Assembly (NCBI GenBank): GCA_002732845.1
Contig: NVSZ01000017.1
Span: 27,210 to 37,462, forward strand
Direction of reading: 5' to 3'
Source: Rhodospirillaceae bacterium
Lineage (GTDB): Bacteria > Pseudomonadota > Alphaproteobacteria > Rhodospirillales > Magnetovibrionaceae
Length of the DNA stretch: 10,253 nt
Below the pieces are notes generated by a model. That model was not told where the DNA came from and ran no database searches. It was given only the letters and a program-made list of their open reading frames with translations. Each line of letters opens with the position of its first letter. Positions within the stretch are counted from its first letter, which is position 1. Shown in pieces: positions 1 to 6,336 of this stretch. A program made the position numbers and the translations under genes.

Positions 1-135
1 GAAGAAATTGTAAAATCCAAACAGGTTTGTGAAGATCATGGTTGGCCAATTATCGACGTCACAAAACAATCTGTCGAAGAAACCGCCGATACCATTATCC
101 AAATGCTGAACACCCGGCTTGATGGGGCGGTCTAA
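1..135 (+). CDS. ppsR: PEP synthase / PPDK regulatory protein, C-terminal end (partial)
   Basis: Only the last 44 codons are present, read from base 1 to a TAA at 133-135. The segment contains HGWPIIDVTKQSVEETADTI, which matches the C-terminal signature of the DUF299 (kinase-pyrophosphorylase) family: a GWP-[IV]-IDVT core, a basic/serine pair, and an EET-A helix. Family members are bifunctional enzymes that phosphorylate and dephosphorylate a threonine on PEP synthase or pyruvate,phosphate dikinase using ADP and phosphate. The P-loop and catalytic parts lie upstream of the window, so activity cannot be judged here. The gene ends 1 nt before the preferred aroE start, implying one transcript. 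Identification rests on a short tail and on the aroE neighbour. Confidence 0.8.
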   Translation, partial: EEIVKSKQVCEDHGWPIIDVTKQSVEETADTIIQMLNTRLDGAV

Positions 136-136
136 C

Positions 137-1003
137 ATGCTAAAACCCGATTTTATTCAAGCCGGAGTCATGGGCTGGCCGGTTGGTCATTCGTTATCAC
201 CGCGAGTTCACGGTTTTTGGTTAAAAGAATTGGGCCTGAACGGTGATTATGTACGTTTACCTGTTGAGCCCGAATACTTTGTCGAAAAATTAAAAGCCTT
301 GAAAGACGATGGTTTTGCCGGGTGCAATGTCACCGTTCCCCATAAAGAAGCCGCCTTGAAAAATGTCGATGAGGTGCATCCTTTGGCCGAACGTATCGGC
401 GCCGTAAATACCATTAAGGTCCAAGAAGACGGAAGCCTTTATGGCTTTAATACCGATGGTTTTGGTTTTTTGGAAAATCTTCGCCATGAGATACAGGGTG
501 GGACAGTGGGCTTTGATCCAAAATCTGGGCCAGCGGTGATTTTGGGCGCGGGTGGCGCCGCACGCGCCGTGGTGGTCAGTTTGTTGGATGCCGGTACGCC
601 CGAAATTCGTTTGTTGAACAGAACCCGCACCCGCGCCGAAGATTTGGCTCAAGAGTTTTTAGATTTTGGGGCCGGTAATATAATCGTCGAAGACTGGGAT
701 CATCGTTCTGATTGTTTACAAAATGCCGCGTTGCTCATCAATACCACCACCTTGGGCATGCAAGGCCAACGGCCTTTAGAAATTGATTTAAAAGCCCTGC
801 CGCAAGCGGCGGTGGTCAACGATATTGTTTATGCGCCGCTGGAAACCGATTTATTGGCGCGGGCAAAAGCCCAAGGCAACCAAGTGGTCGATGGCTTGGG
901 CATGTTGTTGCATCAGGCGCGGCCCGGTTTTGAGGCTTGGTTTGGCCAAATGCCCGAAGTGAGCGCGGCGTTGCGCACCTATGTTCTGGCGGAGAAACCT
1001 TAA
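137..1003 (+). CDS. aroE: Shikimate dehydrogenase (NADP+)
   Basis: Reduces 3-dehydroshikimate to shikimate with NADPH in the cytoplasmic aromatic amino acid pathway. The 288-residue protein has the usual family length. The N-terminal substrate domain shows GHSLSP (S19, S21 for the shikimate carboxylate), NVTVPHK with catalytic K70, and FNTDGFG with catalytic D107. The C-terminal Rossmann domain shows GAGGAAR at 137-143 and NRTRTR at 161-166, the arginine-bearing loop that selects NADP over NAD. A VDGLGMLLHQA motif closes the active site near the end. The ATG at 137 is chosen because it follows the upstream stop by 1 nt and leaves the family-like start MLKPDFIQAGVMGWPVGHS; an in-frame ATG at 122 and TTG at 119 would add 5-6 residues. 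The stop shares a base with the coaE ATG (TAATG). Confidence 0.97.
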   Translation: MLKPDFIQAGVMGWPVGHSLSPRVHGFWLKELGLNGDYVRLPVEPEYFVEKLKALKDDGFAGCNVTVPHKEAALKNVDEVHPLAERIGAVNTIKVQEDGSLYGFNTDGFGFLENLRHEIQGGTVGFDPKSGPAVILGAGGAARAVVVSLLDAGTPEIRLLNRTRTRAEDLAQEFLDFGAGNIIVEDWDHRSDCLQNAALLINTTTLGMQGQRPLEIDLKALPQAAVVNDIVYAPLETDLLARAKAQGNQVVDGLGMLLHQARPGFEAWFGQMPEVSAALRTYVLAEKP

Positions 1004-1638
1004 TGTACGTGCTGGGCCTAACCGGGTCGATTGCCATGGGCAAAAGCTGGGGGGCGACTTGTTTTCGCATTTTGGGTCTTCCGGTGCATGATTCAGATGC
1101 TTGTGTGCACAAGCTTTTAGCACCGGGCGGCAAGGCCGTTGCCCGCGTTTTGGCGGCCTTTCCCGGCGTGGGACGGGTAAACGGCGGCATAGACCGCCAT
1201 AAACTTTCCGCCAGTGTTTTTGCTGATGATGGTGCCTTGGATTTGTTAGAACTTTTGTTGCACCCGTTGGTTCAAGACGCTCAACAGCACTTTTTGGCTC
1301 AAAATGCTCGGGCACAGACACCCATTGTGGTGCTGGATATTCCTCTGTTGTTTGAAACCCGCGCGCAAAATCGGGTGGATGGCGTGGTGGTGATGACGGC
1401 ACCGGCTGATTTACAATACATACGTGCCCTTGCGCGACCGAATATGACGTTGGATAAATTGCATGCGATTATGCGCCGTCAAATGCCCGACCCTTTAAAA
1501 TGCTTAGGGGCCGATTTTGTGATTCAAACCGGACAAAGCAAGTTGTACAGTTTACGCCAAATTCGAAAGGTCGTTAAAAACGTTCAGCAAAAAACCGGAA
1601 AAGTTTGGCGGCCTGGCTGGGCCACTTCAGGAACATAA
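1003..1638 (+). CDS. coaE: Dephospho-CoA kinase, with an atypical P-loop
   Basis: Phosphorylates the 3'-hydroxyl of dephospho-CoA with ATP, the last step of CoA synthesis. The 211-residue protein begins MYVLGLTGSIAMGKSW: the Walker A motif G8-SIAM-G13-K14-S15 is intact, but the next residue, usually Thr, is Trp16. The CoA-binding HDSDACVHKL (29-38), LHPLV (86-90), DIPLLFE (112-118) and LID-region LARPNMT (143-149) are in the family order. Near the C terminus the usual basic run before ADFVI is CLG (167-169), and the tail beyond about residue 190 is lysine-rich and poorly conserved. The start was moved to 1003 because an upstream in-frame ATG at 937 only adds antisense-like sequence overlapping aroE, and GGCGGAGAA just ahead is a suitable ribosome site. 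dnaQ starts 1 nt after the stop. The family call is firm; full activity is less certain. Confidence 0.92.
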   Translation: MYVLGLTGSIAMGKSWGATCFRILGLPVHDSDACVHKLLAPGGKAVARVLAAFPGVGRVNGGIDRHKLSASVFADDGALDLLELLLHPLVQDAQQHFLAQNARAQTPIVVLDIPLLFETRAQNRVDGVVVMTAPADLQYIRALARPNMTLDKLHAIMRRQMPDPLKCLGADFVIQTGQSKLYSLRQIRKVVKNVQQKTGKVWRPGWATSGT

Positions 1639-1639
1639 C

Positions 1640-2329
1640 ATGCGTGAAATATCTTTAGATACGGAAACAACGGGCTTAAATCCCAAGGGCGGCGACCGGG
1701 TGGTGGAAATTGGTTGCGTGGAAATGATCAATCACATCGCCACGGATAATGTTTTTCATGTGTACATTAATCCCCAACGCGATATGCCCGACGGTGCGTT
1801 TAAAGTGCACGGACTATCTGAAGAGTTCCTGCGTAAACATGATGTATTTTCCGCCATTGCCGATGATTTTTTAGATTTTATCGGGGATTCCCCGCTGGTC
1901 ATTCACAATGCTCAATTTGATATCGGCTTTTTAAATGCAGAATTGACCCGCTTGGGCAAAGACCCGTTGGATATGGCGCGCACCATCGATACGGTGCCGA
2001 TGGCGCGCAAAAAGTTTCCGGGCGCTCAGGCGAATTTGGATGCCTTGTGCCGACGGTTTGGGATCGATAATTCAAACCGACAATTGCACGGTGCCCTTTT
2101 GGACGCCGAATTGCTGGCCGAAGTTTATTTGGAACTGAACGGTGGCCGACAAACTGGGCTGGGCTTGGGTGACGAAGAAAGCGACAGGACCGAGCTCGAA
2201 CCGCAAGATACGGTGGTCCTTAAAAGTCAAAGTAAACGCGAAGCCCGCGTGTTTTTGCCGTCCGCAGAAGAACTGGAACGACACGAAGCTTTTATAGGCG
2301 AGCTGAATGAGCCGATTTGGAAAGCCTGA
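1640..2329 (+). CDS. dnaQ: DNA polymerase III epsilon subunit, 3'-5' proofreading exonuclease
   Basis: Proofreading subunit of the replicative polymerase core. All DEDDh residues are visible: D7 and E9 in SLDTETTGL, D94 in HNAQFD, and H150 with D155 in HGALLD. VHGLSEEFL (56-64) is the usual Exo-epsilon signature. The exonuclease domain fills residues 1-168. The remaining 60 residues are acidic/polar and include EELERHEAF, in the position where DnaQ tails bind the polymerase alpha subunit; a short clamp-binding motif is not obvious to me. Length (229 aa) is normal for alphaproteobacteria. CAGGAA sits 8-13 nt ahead of the ATG. The gene follows coaE by 1 nt and converges on secB, with a hairpin between them. 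It is the last gene of its transcription unit. Confidence 0.96.
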   Translation: MREISLDTETTGLNPKGGDRVVEIGCVEMINHIATDNVFHVYINPQRDMPDGAFKVHGLSEEFLRKHDVFSAIADDFLDFIGDSPLVIHNAQFDIGFLNAELTRLGKDPLDMARTIDTVPMARKKFPGAQANLDALCRRFGIDNSNRQLHGALLDAELLAEVYLELNGGRQTGLGLGDEESDRTELEPQDTVVLKSQSKREARVFLPSAEELERHEAFIGELNEPIWKA

Positions 2330-2332
2330 CAT

Positions 2333-2358
2333 AAAAAAAGCGCCTCCGAAGAGACGCC
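2333..2358 (-). terminator. Rho-independent terminator of secB (possibly bidirectional)
   Basis: Read on the minus strand, a 7-bp stem GCGTCTC/GAGGCGC (one U-G wobble) encloses a TTCG tetraloop closed by C-G, then a run of seven T (the A run at 2333-2339). This is a strong intrinsic terminator shape about 20 nt beyond the secB stop. On the plus strand the same stem holds a C-A mismatch and is followed by CCTTTTCTT, so it could also end dnaQ transcripts, less efficiently. Placement between two convergent genes fits both uses. Confidence 0.85.
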
Positions 2359-2372
2359 TTTTCTTAAATCTG

Positions 2373-2395
2373 AAAACCGTTTAATTTACGGTTTT
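2373..2395. other. Perfect inverted repeat across the secB stop codon
   Basis: AAAACCGT (2373-2380) and ACGGTTTT (2388-2395) form a perfect 8-bp stem around a 7-nt loop TTAATTT. On the secB strand the loop holds the TAA stop and the stem covers the last sense codons (Lys-Thr-Val). On the plus strand the right arm ends in TTTTT, so it could be a second, weak termination hairpin for dnaQ read-through. It lies 14 nt from the terminator hairpin. Formation in RNA is inferred from pairing only. Confidence 0.5.
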
Positions 2396-2923
2396 TGAAT
2401 CATCTTCACCGATTTCGGCGATTGCTTTTTCGGCCTCTTTGCTGGCCTCGTCCGCCGCTTTTAAGGTATTGGCTTGATACATGCCGGCAAAGTCGATGGG
2501 CTGTAAAAACAAGGGAACGAAGCCGCCATCTCGGGTGGTATCGGAAATCAGGTTCCGGGCATAGGGGAACAACATCCGTGGGCATTCGATCAACAAAATT
2601 GCGTTCACGTGTTCGTCGGGAACGTTTAAGGTGAATACACCGGCGTATTTTAATTCCAAAATAAACCCGACTTTTTCTTCCAGCTTTAAATCAGCTGTAA
2701 TGTCCAGGGTGACTTCAAAAAGATTAACGCCTTCTGGGCCTTCCAATTTAACCGCATTAACATCAACGTTCACATTGACGCTGGGCTGAGCGTTTTGCAA
2801 TTCCGTCAAAATGGTTGGTGAATTTGGGGATTCAAAAGAGAGGTCTTTGATGTATTGGCCATTGACGGTTAAGGGCGGAACTTGTTGTTCTTCGGCCGCG
2901 CCGTTTTCAGGTTTATCGTTCAT
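2381..2923 (-). CDS. secB: SecB protein-export chaperone
   Basis: Cytoplasmic tetrameric chaperone that holds precursors unfolded and delivers them to SecA. The 180-residue protein carries QYIKDLSFESPNSP (23-36), the typical SecB entry motif, alternating strands through LFEVTLDITADLKLEEKVGFILELKYAGVF split over 68-97, ILLIECPRMLFPYARNLISDTTRDGGF over 109-135, and PLFLQPIDFAGMYQ (137-150). A negatively charged, disordered C-terminal tail (158-178) is usual for the family. The short N-terminal extension (MNDKPENGAAEEQQ) is also common in alphaproteobacterial SecB. The start is supported by AAAGGA 7 nt upstream of the ATG on the minus strand. fxsA lies upstream on the same strand with an 84-nt gap, large enough for a separate promoter. 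Confidence 0.96.
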   Translation of the reverse strand: MNDKPENGAAEEQQVPPLTVNGQYIKDLSFESPNSPTILTELQNAQPSVNVNVDVNAVKLEGPEGVNLFEVTLDITADLKLEEKVGFILELKYAGVFTLNVPDEHVNAILLIECPRMLFPYARNLISDTTRDGGFVPLFLQPIDFAGMYQANTLKAADEASKEAEKAIAEIGEDDSKTVN

Positions 2924-3007
2924 AATTAATCCTTTTATGCAGGGGCCAGAGAAGCCACTAAATTTTTTTTGTGAATCTTGAGACTTTCGCTATCATGAAT
3001 TTAAGCG
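2924..3007 (-). promoter_or_regulatory. fxsA-secB intergenic region, likely secB leader
   Basis: 84 nt between the fxsA stop and the secB start on the minus strand. It holds the secB ribosome site AAAGGA and an A8 tract (T8 at about 2962-2970 on the plus strand). A weak -35-like TTGGAC overlaps the fxsA stop codon, with ATAGCG or GATAGC 16-17 nt on, but no convincing -10 box is seen. Whether secB has its own promoter or only reads through from fxsA cannot be settled by eye. Confidence 0.25.
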
Positions 3008-3493
3008 TTAGTCCAATTTGTTGTTGTCTTTGGGCCGGGATTTATCTGAATCTTTTGGCGTTATATCTTGCCAATCCCCATCAATAATATCGTCTGCACG
3101 GGGTGTTGGGGGTGAGTGCGGGCCGTGTTGGGCTTGTTGAAGGTGAATACGGCGGCCTAAAAACTTTCTCAATAGGGTGCGAAAGGGTGGAACAAACAGC
3201 AAAAATCCTATGCCATCGGTGAAAAACCCCGGGGTCAGCAATAAAAACCCTGCCGCCAACAAACAAAACCCGTCAAATACGGTGGCCAGGGGCGCCTCCC
3301 CCGCATTTAAGCTATTTTGCAAACGATTTAAAGCACTTAGACCCTGTATCCGCAATAAGGTTGTGCCGATCACAGCCGTAATAACAACCACAGCAATGGT
3401 CGGCCACAGACCAATTTGCTCACCGACTTGGATGAACAGACCAATTTCGATCAGCGGTATTGCGATAAACGTAAAAAGAACAATCAAACCCAT
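3008..3493 (-). CDS. fxsA: FxsA family cytoplasmic-membrane protein
   Basis: 161-residue protein of the FxsA family, named for an E. coli protein whose overproduction relieves F-plasmid PifA exclusion of phage T7. The native role is unclear. Hydrophobic segments lie at about 2-22 (LIVLFTFIAIPLIEIGLFI), 29-46 and 74-102. The family signatures are visible: PLIEIGLFIQVG near the N terminus, an IGTTLLRIQG loop (42-51), and the LLLTPGFFTDGIGFLLFVPPFR split over 84-105. The hydrophilic tail (from about 113) is rich in charged residues and Pro. The ATG at 3493 was chosen because it begins directly at the conserved hydrophobic N terminus; the open frame continues far upstream but overlaps the divergent gene. 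The closest purine-rich site, AAGG, is 13 nt ahead of the ATG, so initiation may be weak. secB follows on the same strand. Confidence 0.9.
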   Translation of the reverse strand: MGLIVLFTFIAIPLIEIGLFIQVGEQIGLWPTIAVVVITAVIGTTLLRIQGLSALNRLQNSLNAGEAPLATVFDGFCLLAAGFLLLTPGFFTDGIGFLLFVPPFRTLLRKFLGRRIHLQQAQHGPHSPPTPRADDIIDGDWQDITPKDSDKSRPKDNNKLD

Positions 3494-3495
3494 AA

Positions 3496-3530
3496 TGATG
3501 CTTATGCCTTGCCCTATGTGATGCTTAGGC
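3496..3530. repeat. Imperfect 12-bp direct repeat in the divergent fxsA / Tim44 intergenic region
   Basis: TGATGCTTATGC (3496-3507) and TGATGCTTAGGC (3519-3530) match at 11 of 12 bases, with start-to-start spacing of 23 nt, about two helical turns. They sit in the 109-nt region between the divergent genes, and the first copy ends only 2 nt from the fxsA start codon, where it overlaps the place for its ribosome site. The spacing would suit a regulator bound to one face of the DNA, but two copies can also arise by chance. No clear sigma-70 promoter was recognised on either strand of 3494-3602. Confidence 0.4.
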
Positions 3531-3602
3531 TTATCTAATAACAAGGCTAGGTCGTCGTGACCATAGGCAAACTTAAAACACGAACACAAAGCGGACACCG
3601 AC

Positions 3603-4319
3603 ATGCAAATTTTCGACATCATTCTTATGGCCCTGATTGTGGTTTTTTTGGTTTTGCGCTTGCGCGGAGCCTTGGGAAGTCGCGATGGTTTTGATGGCAA
3701 AGATAAAAACGACGAAGGCTTTAACCACGATCCTTCTAAACATGACCAAGATTCTGAAAATGATAATGTTATTGCTATGCCGGGCACGCGCATTGGGGCA
3801 CCCGCCGATGATCCGTACGCGCATCAAAACGAGCCGAAACAAGACGATGATTTGCAATTTGAAGGGGCTTTGGGCGAAGGCGTTGCTGCAATCCGTGAAG
3901 CCGACCCTACTTTTCATGCCAAAGATTTCTTAGAAGGTGCCAATTATGCCTTTGAAATGATTTTGAATGCATACGCCGAAGGCAATACTAAAACCCTAAA
4001 ACCATTGTTGAGCTCGGATGTGTATGGTGGTTTTGCCGGTGCTATCGAAGACCGTGAAGCGCGTGGCCAAACGTTACAGGAAACCTTGGTGGGTATTGGC
4101 GAAACCGAACTGGTCGAAGCGTACATGGATGCGCGTGATGCTCACGTTACCGTGAAATTTGTATCTGAACAAATCAGTGCGTTGTTGGACAGCGAAGGTT
4201 CGGTCATCGAAGGTGATCCGACCAAAGTGATCAACGCGACAGATTATTGGACCTTTGCGCGATCAACTAAATCGCGCAATCCCAACTGGACACTGGTGGG
4301 TACCGGGTCACTTTCTTAA
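3603..4319 (+). CDS. Tim44/TimA-domain inner-membrane-anchored protein
   Basis: 238 residues. A single N-terminal hydrophobic segment (about 3-20, IFDIILMALIVVFLVLRL) is followed by basic residues, then a long Asp/Lys/Pro-rich, probably disordered linker (about 26-90), then a Tim44-like domain (about 94-236). The domain shows DPTFHAKDFLEGANYAFEMIL (split at 101-121), NTKTLKPLLSSDVYGGF (128-144), a strand pair around VTVKFVSEQISAL, and the closing DYWTFARS plus NPNWTLVGTG, which are hallmarks of bacterial Tim44 homologues. Mitochondrial Tim44 tethers Hsp70 to the TIM23 channel; alphaproteobacterial homologues such as Caulobacter TimA are membrane-associated, but their bacterial role is not settled. 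It is divergent from fxsA and 11 nt upstream of mltA. The ribosome site ahead of the ATG is weak (GCGGA). Confidence 0.9.
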   Translation: MQIFDIILMALIVVFLVLRLRGALGSRDGFDGKDKNDEGFNHDPSKHDQDSENDNVIAMPGTRIGAPADDPYAHQNEPKQDDDLQFEGALGEGVAAIREADPTFHAKDFLEGANYAFEMILNAYAEGNTKTLKPLLSSDVYGGFAGAIEDREARGQTLQETLVGIGETELVEAYMDARDAHVTVKFVSEQISALLDSEGSVIEGDPTKVINATDYWTFARSTKSRNPNWTLVGTGSLS

Positions 4320-4330
4320 GGGCATATCAA

Positions 4331-5554
4331 ATGGGGCGGTCGCTTTTTCCGATTTTGGGTTTGGCGGTCTTGTTGGCGTCTTGTGCCGCACCGCTTGAAC
4401 CCCCTGTTGCTTCTGTTCCGGCTCCGACTGTACCTAAAATTGAACTGTCCGTGGTGAGCAAGGTTAAAGTGCGCTTGCGCAGCTTCGCCGCCTTAAACGG
4501 TTGGGCGAAAGATCAACATGGGGAAGCCCTTAAGGCTTTTCAAAAATCCTGCACCAAACTTTTAACCCTGCCGTCTACACGTAAATTAGCGGTTAATGGG
4601 GCGGTGAACAGCGGCACGGTCCAAGATTGGAAACCGGCCTGTTTGGTGGCCGCAACCTTGTCGGTTCAAGACCATGGTCGCGCCAAGCAGTTTTTTGAAA
4701 CCTGGTTCACCCCGTACGAGGTTCAAGATTCCGTGACCCCCAACGGCTTATTCACCGGATATTATGAACCGGAATTGCAAGGTTCTCTTGTTCAAGGGGG
4801 CGCTTATCAAACGCCGCTTTTGGCCCGGCCGATCGATTTGGTCAGTGTGAACACGGGCAGTTTTGATAAAGATTTGGGCGGCAATACCATTTGGGGCCGG
4901 GTGAAAAATGGACGCCTGCGTCCCTACCCCAATCGTATCGCCATCGAAGCTGGGGCGCTTGGTTCTCTAACAAAACCGATTATGTGGGTTGATTCCTCTG
5001 TTGATGCATTCTTTTTGCATATCCAAGGCTCTGGCCGGGTTCGGCTGGCCAACGGTGATATTAAACGGGTTGGATTTGCCGGAAAAAATGGTCAGCCCTA
5101 TAAATCCGTGGGGCGTGTTTTGATCGACAGCGGTGAAATTCCGGCGAGCCGTTTGACTATGGATGCCATTCGCAATTGGGTCGATACGCGGCCCATTGAA
5201 GGCCCAAAACTATTGCAAAAGAATCCCAGTTATATCTTTTTTCGGATTTTAAAGGGCGATGGTCCGATCGGCGCACAGGGCGTGTCTTTAACCGCCGGAC
5301 GGTCGCTGGCGATTGATCGCCGTTATATGCCGTTGGGTGTACCGTTGTGGTTAGAAACCCATGAGCCCTTGAATAAAAATATTGAGTTCCAACGTTTAAT
5401 GGTAACCCAAGATACGGGCGGGGCCATTAAAGGCATGGTGCGCGGCGACATCTTTTTTGGCGCTGGCGAGCGGGCCACCAAACGTGCGGGCAATATGAAA
5501 CGCCCCGGCCGTTATTTTATTTTCTTGCCCCATTCCGTTCAACCGCAAGGTTAG
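4331..5554 (+). CDS. mltA: Membrane-bound lytic murein transglycosylase A (lipoprotein)
   Basis: Cleaves the MurNAc-GlcNAc bond of peptidoglycan, forming 1,6-anhydro ends. The 407-residue protein has a lipoprotein signal peptide: MGRSLFPILGLAVLLAS then C18 in an LLAS-C lipobox, so it should be membrane-anchored on the periplasmic side; Ala at +2 favours outer-membrane sorting. The MltA domain begins near NGLFTGYYEPELQGS (138-152) and includes WVDSSVDAFFLHIQGSGRV (219-237). The C-terminal 3D (double-psi barrel) domain shows PLGVPLWLET (334-343), VTQDTGGAIKG (358-368) and RGDIFFG (371-377); D361 and D373 are the candidates for the catalytic aspartate position. AAGGG sits 8-12 nt before the ATG and overlaps the end of the Tim44 gene, implying coupling. 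lutA begins 11 nt after its stop. Confidence 0.96.
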   Translation: MGRSLFPILGLAVLLASCAAPLEPPVASVPAPTVPKIELSVVSKVKVRLRSFAALNGWAKDQHGEALKAFQKSCTKLLTLPSTRKLAVNGAVNSGTVQDWKPACLVAATLSVQDHGRAKQFFETWFTPYEVQDSVTPNGLFTGYYEPELQGSLVQGGAYQTPLLARPIDLVSVNTGSFDKDLGGNTIWGRVKNGRLRPYPNRIAIEAGALGSLTKPIMWVDSSVDAFFLHIQGSGRVRLANGDIKRVGFAGKNGQPYKSVGRVLIDSGEIPASRLTMDAIRNWVDTRPIEGPKLLQKNPSYIFFRILKGDGPIGAQGVSLTAGRSLAIDRRYMPLGVPLWLETHEPLNKNIEFQRLMVTQDTGGAIKGMVRGDIFFGAGERATKRAGNMKRPGRYFIFLPHSVQPQG

Positions 5555-5565
5555 AGTCTAAGTTT

Positions 5566-6336
5566 ATGAACGATACGCAGACGCCTACAATCGGTCTTTT
5601 TATTACCTGCATGGTTGATTTGATGCGGCCTTCGGTGGGTTTTGCCGCCTTGCGGCTATTGGACCGTGCGGGGGCCAAAGTGGTGGTGCCGGAAAAACAA
5701 ACCTGCTGTGGCCAGCCTGCGTTTAATTCGGGGGACGTAAAAAATGCCCAAATCATCGCCAAGCAAGTGATTGAAGCCTTTGAAGGTTTTGATCACGTGG
5801 TGGCGCCGTCTGGATCGTGCACGGGCATGATTTCAAAACATTATCCGGACTTGTTTAAAGAGGAACCCGAATGGCAAGCGCGGGCCGAAAAATTAAGCGC
5901 GCGCACGTTCGAATTGACCGCGTATTTGGCCGATCATTTAAAGCTGGATAAATCGTTAGCGACCTTTGATCATACGGTGACCTATCATGACAGCTGTGCT
6001 TCGCGCCGGGAATTGGGCGTGGTTGATCAGCCGCGTAAATTGCTGAGCGCGGTGGATGGGCTTGTCCTTAAAGAATTGGCGGATACCGAAACCTGTTGCG
6101 GGTTCGGCGGCTTGTTTTCGGTCAAATTTCCCGATGTGTCCCAGGCCATTACCAAAACCAAAACCGATTTGGTGATCGACACCAAAGCCGATGTTTTGGT
6201 GGGCGCCGACTTGGGGTGTTTGGTTAATCAAGCCGGACAGCTGAAAAAAAGTGGCTCTAAAGTGCGGATCTTTCACATCGCCGAAGTGTTGGCAGGCATG
6301 GCCACAGGCCCCGGCATTGAAGGGGAAGGTCAATGA
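5566..6336 (+). CDS. lutA: L-lactate oxidation complex subunit LutA (LldE-like, CCG domains)
   Basis: Subunit of the LutABC (LldEFG) iron-sulfur complex that oxidises L-lactate to pyruvate and feeds electrons to the respiratory chain. The 256-residue protein carries two cysteine-rich (CCG) domains. Repeat 1 is C15 in LFITCMVD, C47-C48-G in KQTCCGQPAFNSG, and C85 in PSGSCTGM. Repeat 2 is C144 in YHDSCASRRELG, C177-C178-G in TETCCGFGGLFSVK, and C218 in GADLGCLVN. The last element of each repeat has one Cys rather than CxxC, which matches E. coli LldE as I recall it. The C terminus VRIFHIAEVL is also family-like. The ATG at 5566 is needed to keep C15 in place; its ribosome site is weak (AAGG 15 nt away, inside the mltA end), so translation may depend on coupling to mltA. 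lutB overlaps by an ATGA junction. Confidence 0.95.
   Translation: MNDTQTPTIGLFITCMVDLMRPSVGFAALRLLDRAGAKVVVPEKQTCCGQPAFNSGDVKNAQIIAKQVIEAFEGFDHVVAPSGSCTGMISKHYPDLFKEEPEWQARAEKLSARTFELTAYLADHLKLDKSLATFDHTVTYHDSCASRRELGVVDQPRKLLSAVDGLVLKELADTETCCGFGGLFSVKFPDVSQAITKTKTDLVIDTKADVLVGADLGCLVNQAGQLKKSGSKVRIFHIAEVLAGMATGPGIEGEGQ

Noticed and set aside
290..652. Minus-strand open frames inside aroE, lutA, lutB and the methyltransferase
   Set aside because: They lie opposite well-supported genes, have no recognisable domain, and their lengths are expected of mirror frames in this base composition.
937..1002. N-terminal extension of coaE from an ATG at 937
   Set aside because: It overlaps the end of aroE and adds residues with no CoaE character; the start at 1003 begins directly at the P-loop strand.
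2937..2975. Possible plus-strand terminator in the fxsA-secB gap (GGC...GCC then T8)
   Set aside because: The stem is only 3-4 bp and would be antisense to the secB leader with no plus-strand gene ending there.
3494..3793. N-terminal extension of the fxsA frame to 3793
   Set aside because: The extension is antisense to the Tim44 gene and has no family resemblance; the conserved hydrophobic N terminus begins at 3493.
4331..4341. Identical ATGGGGCGGTC near the aroE start (122-132) and at the mltA start
   Set aside because: An 11-nt match in different contexts, in a start codon plus GC-rich bases; no sign of a wider repeat.
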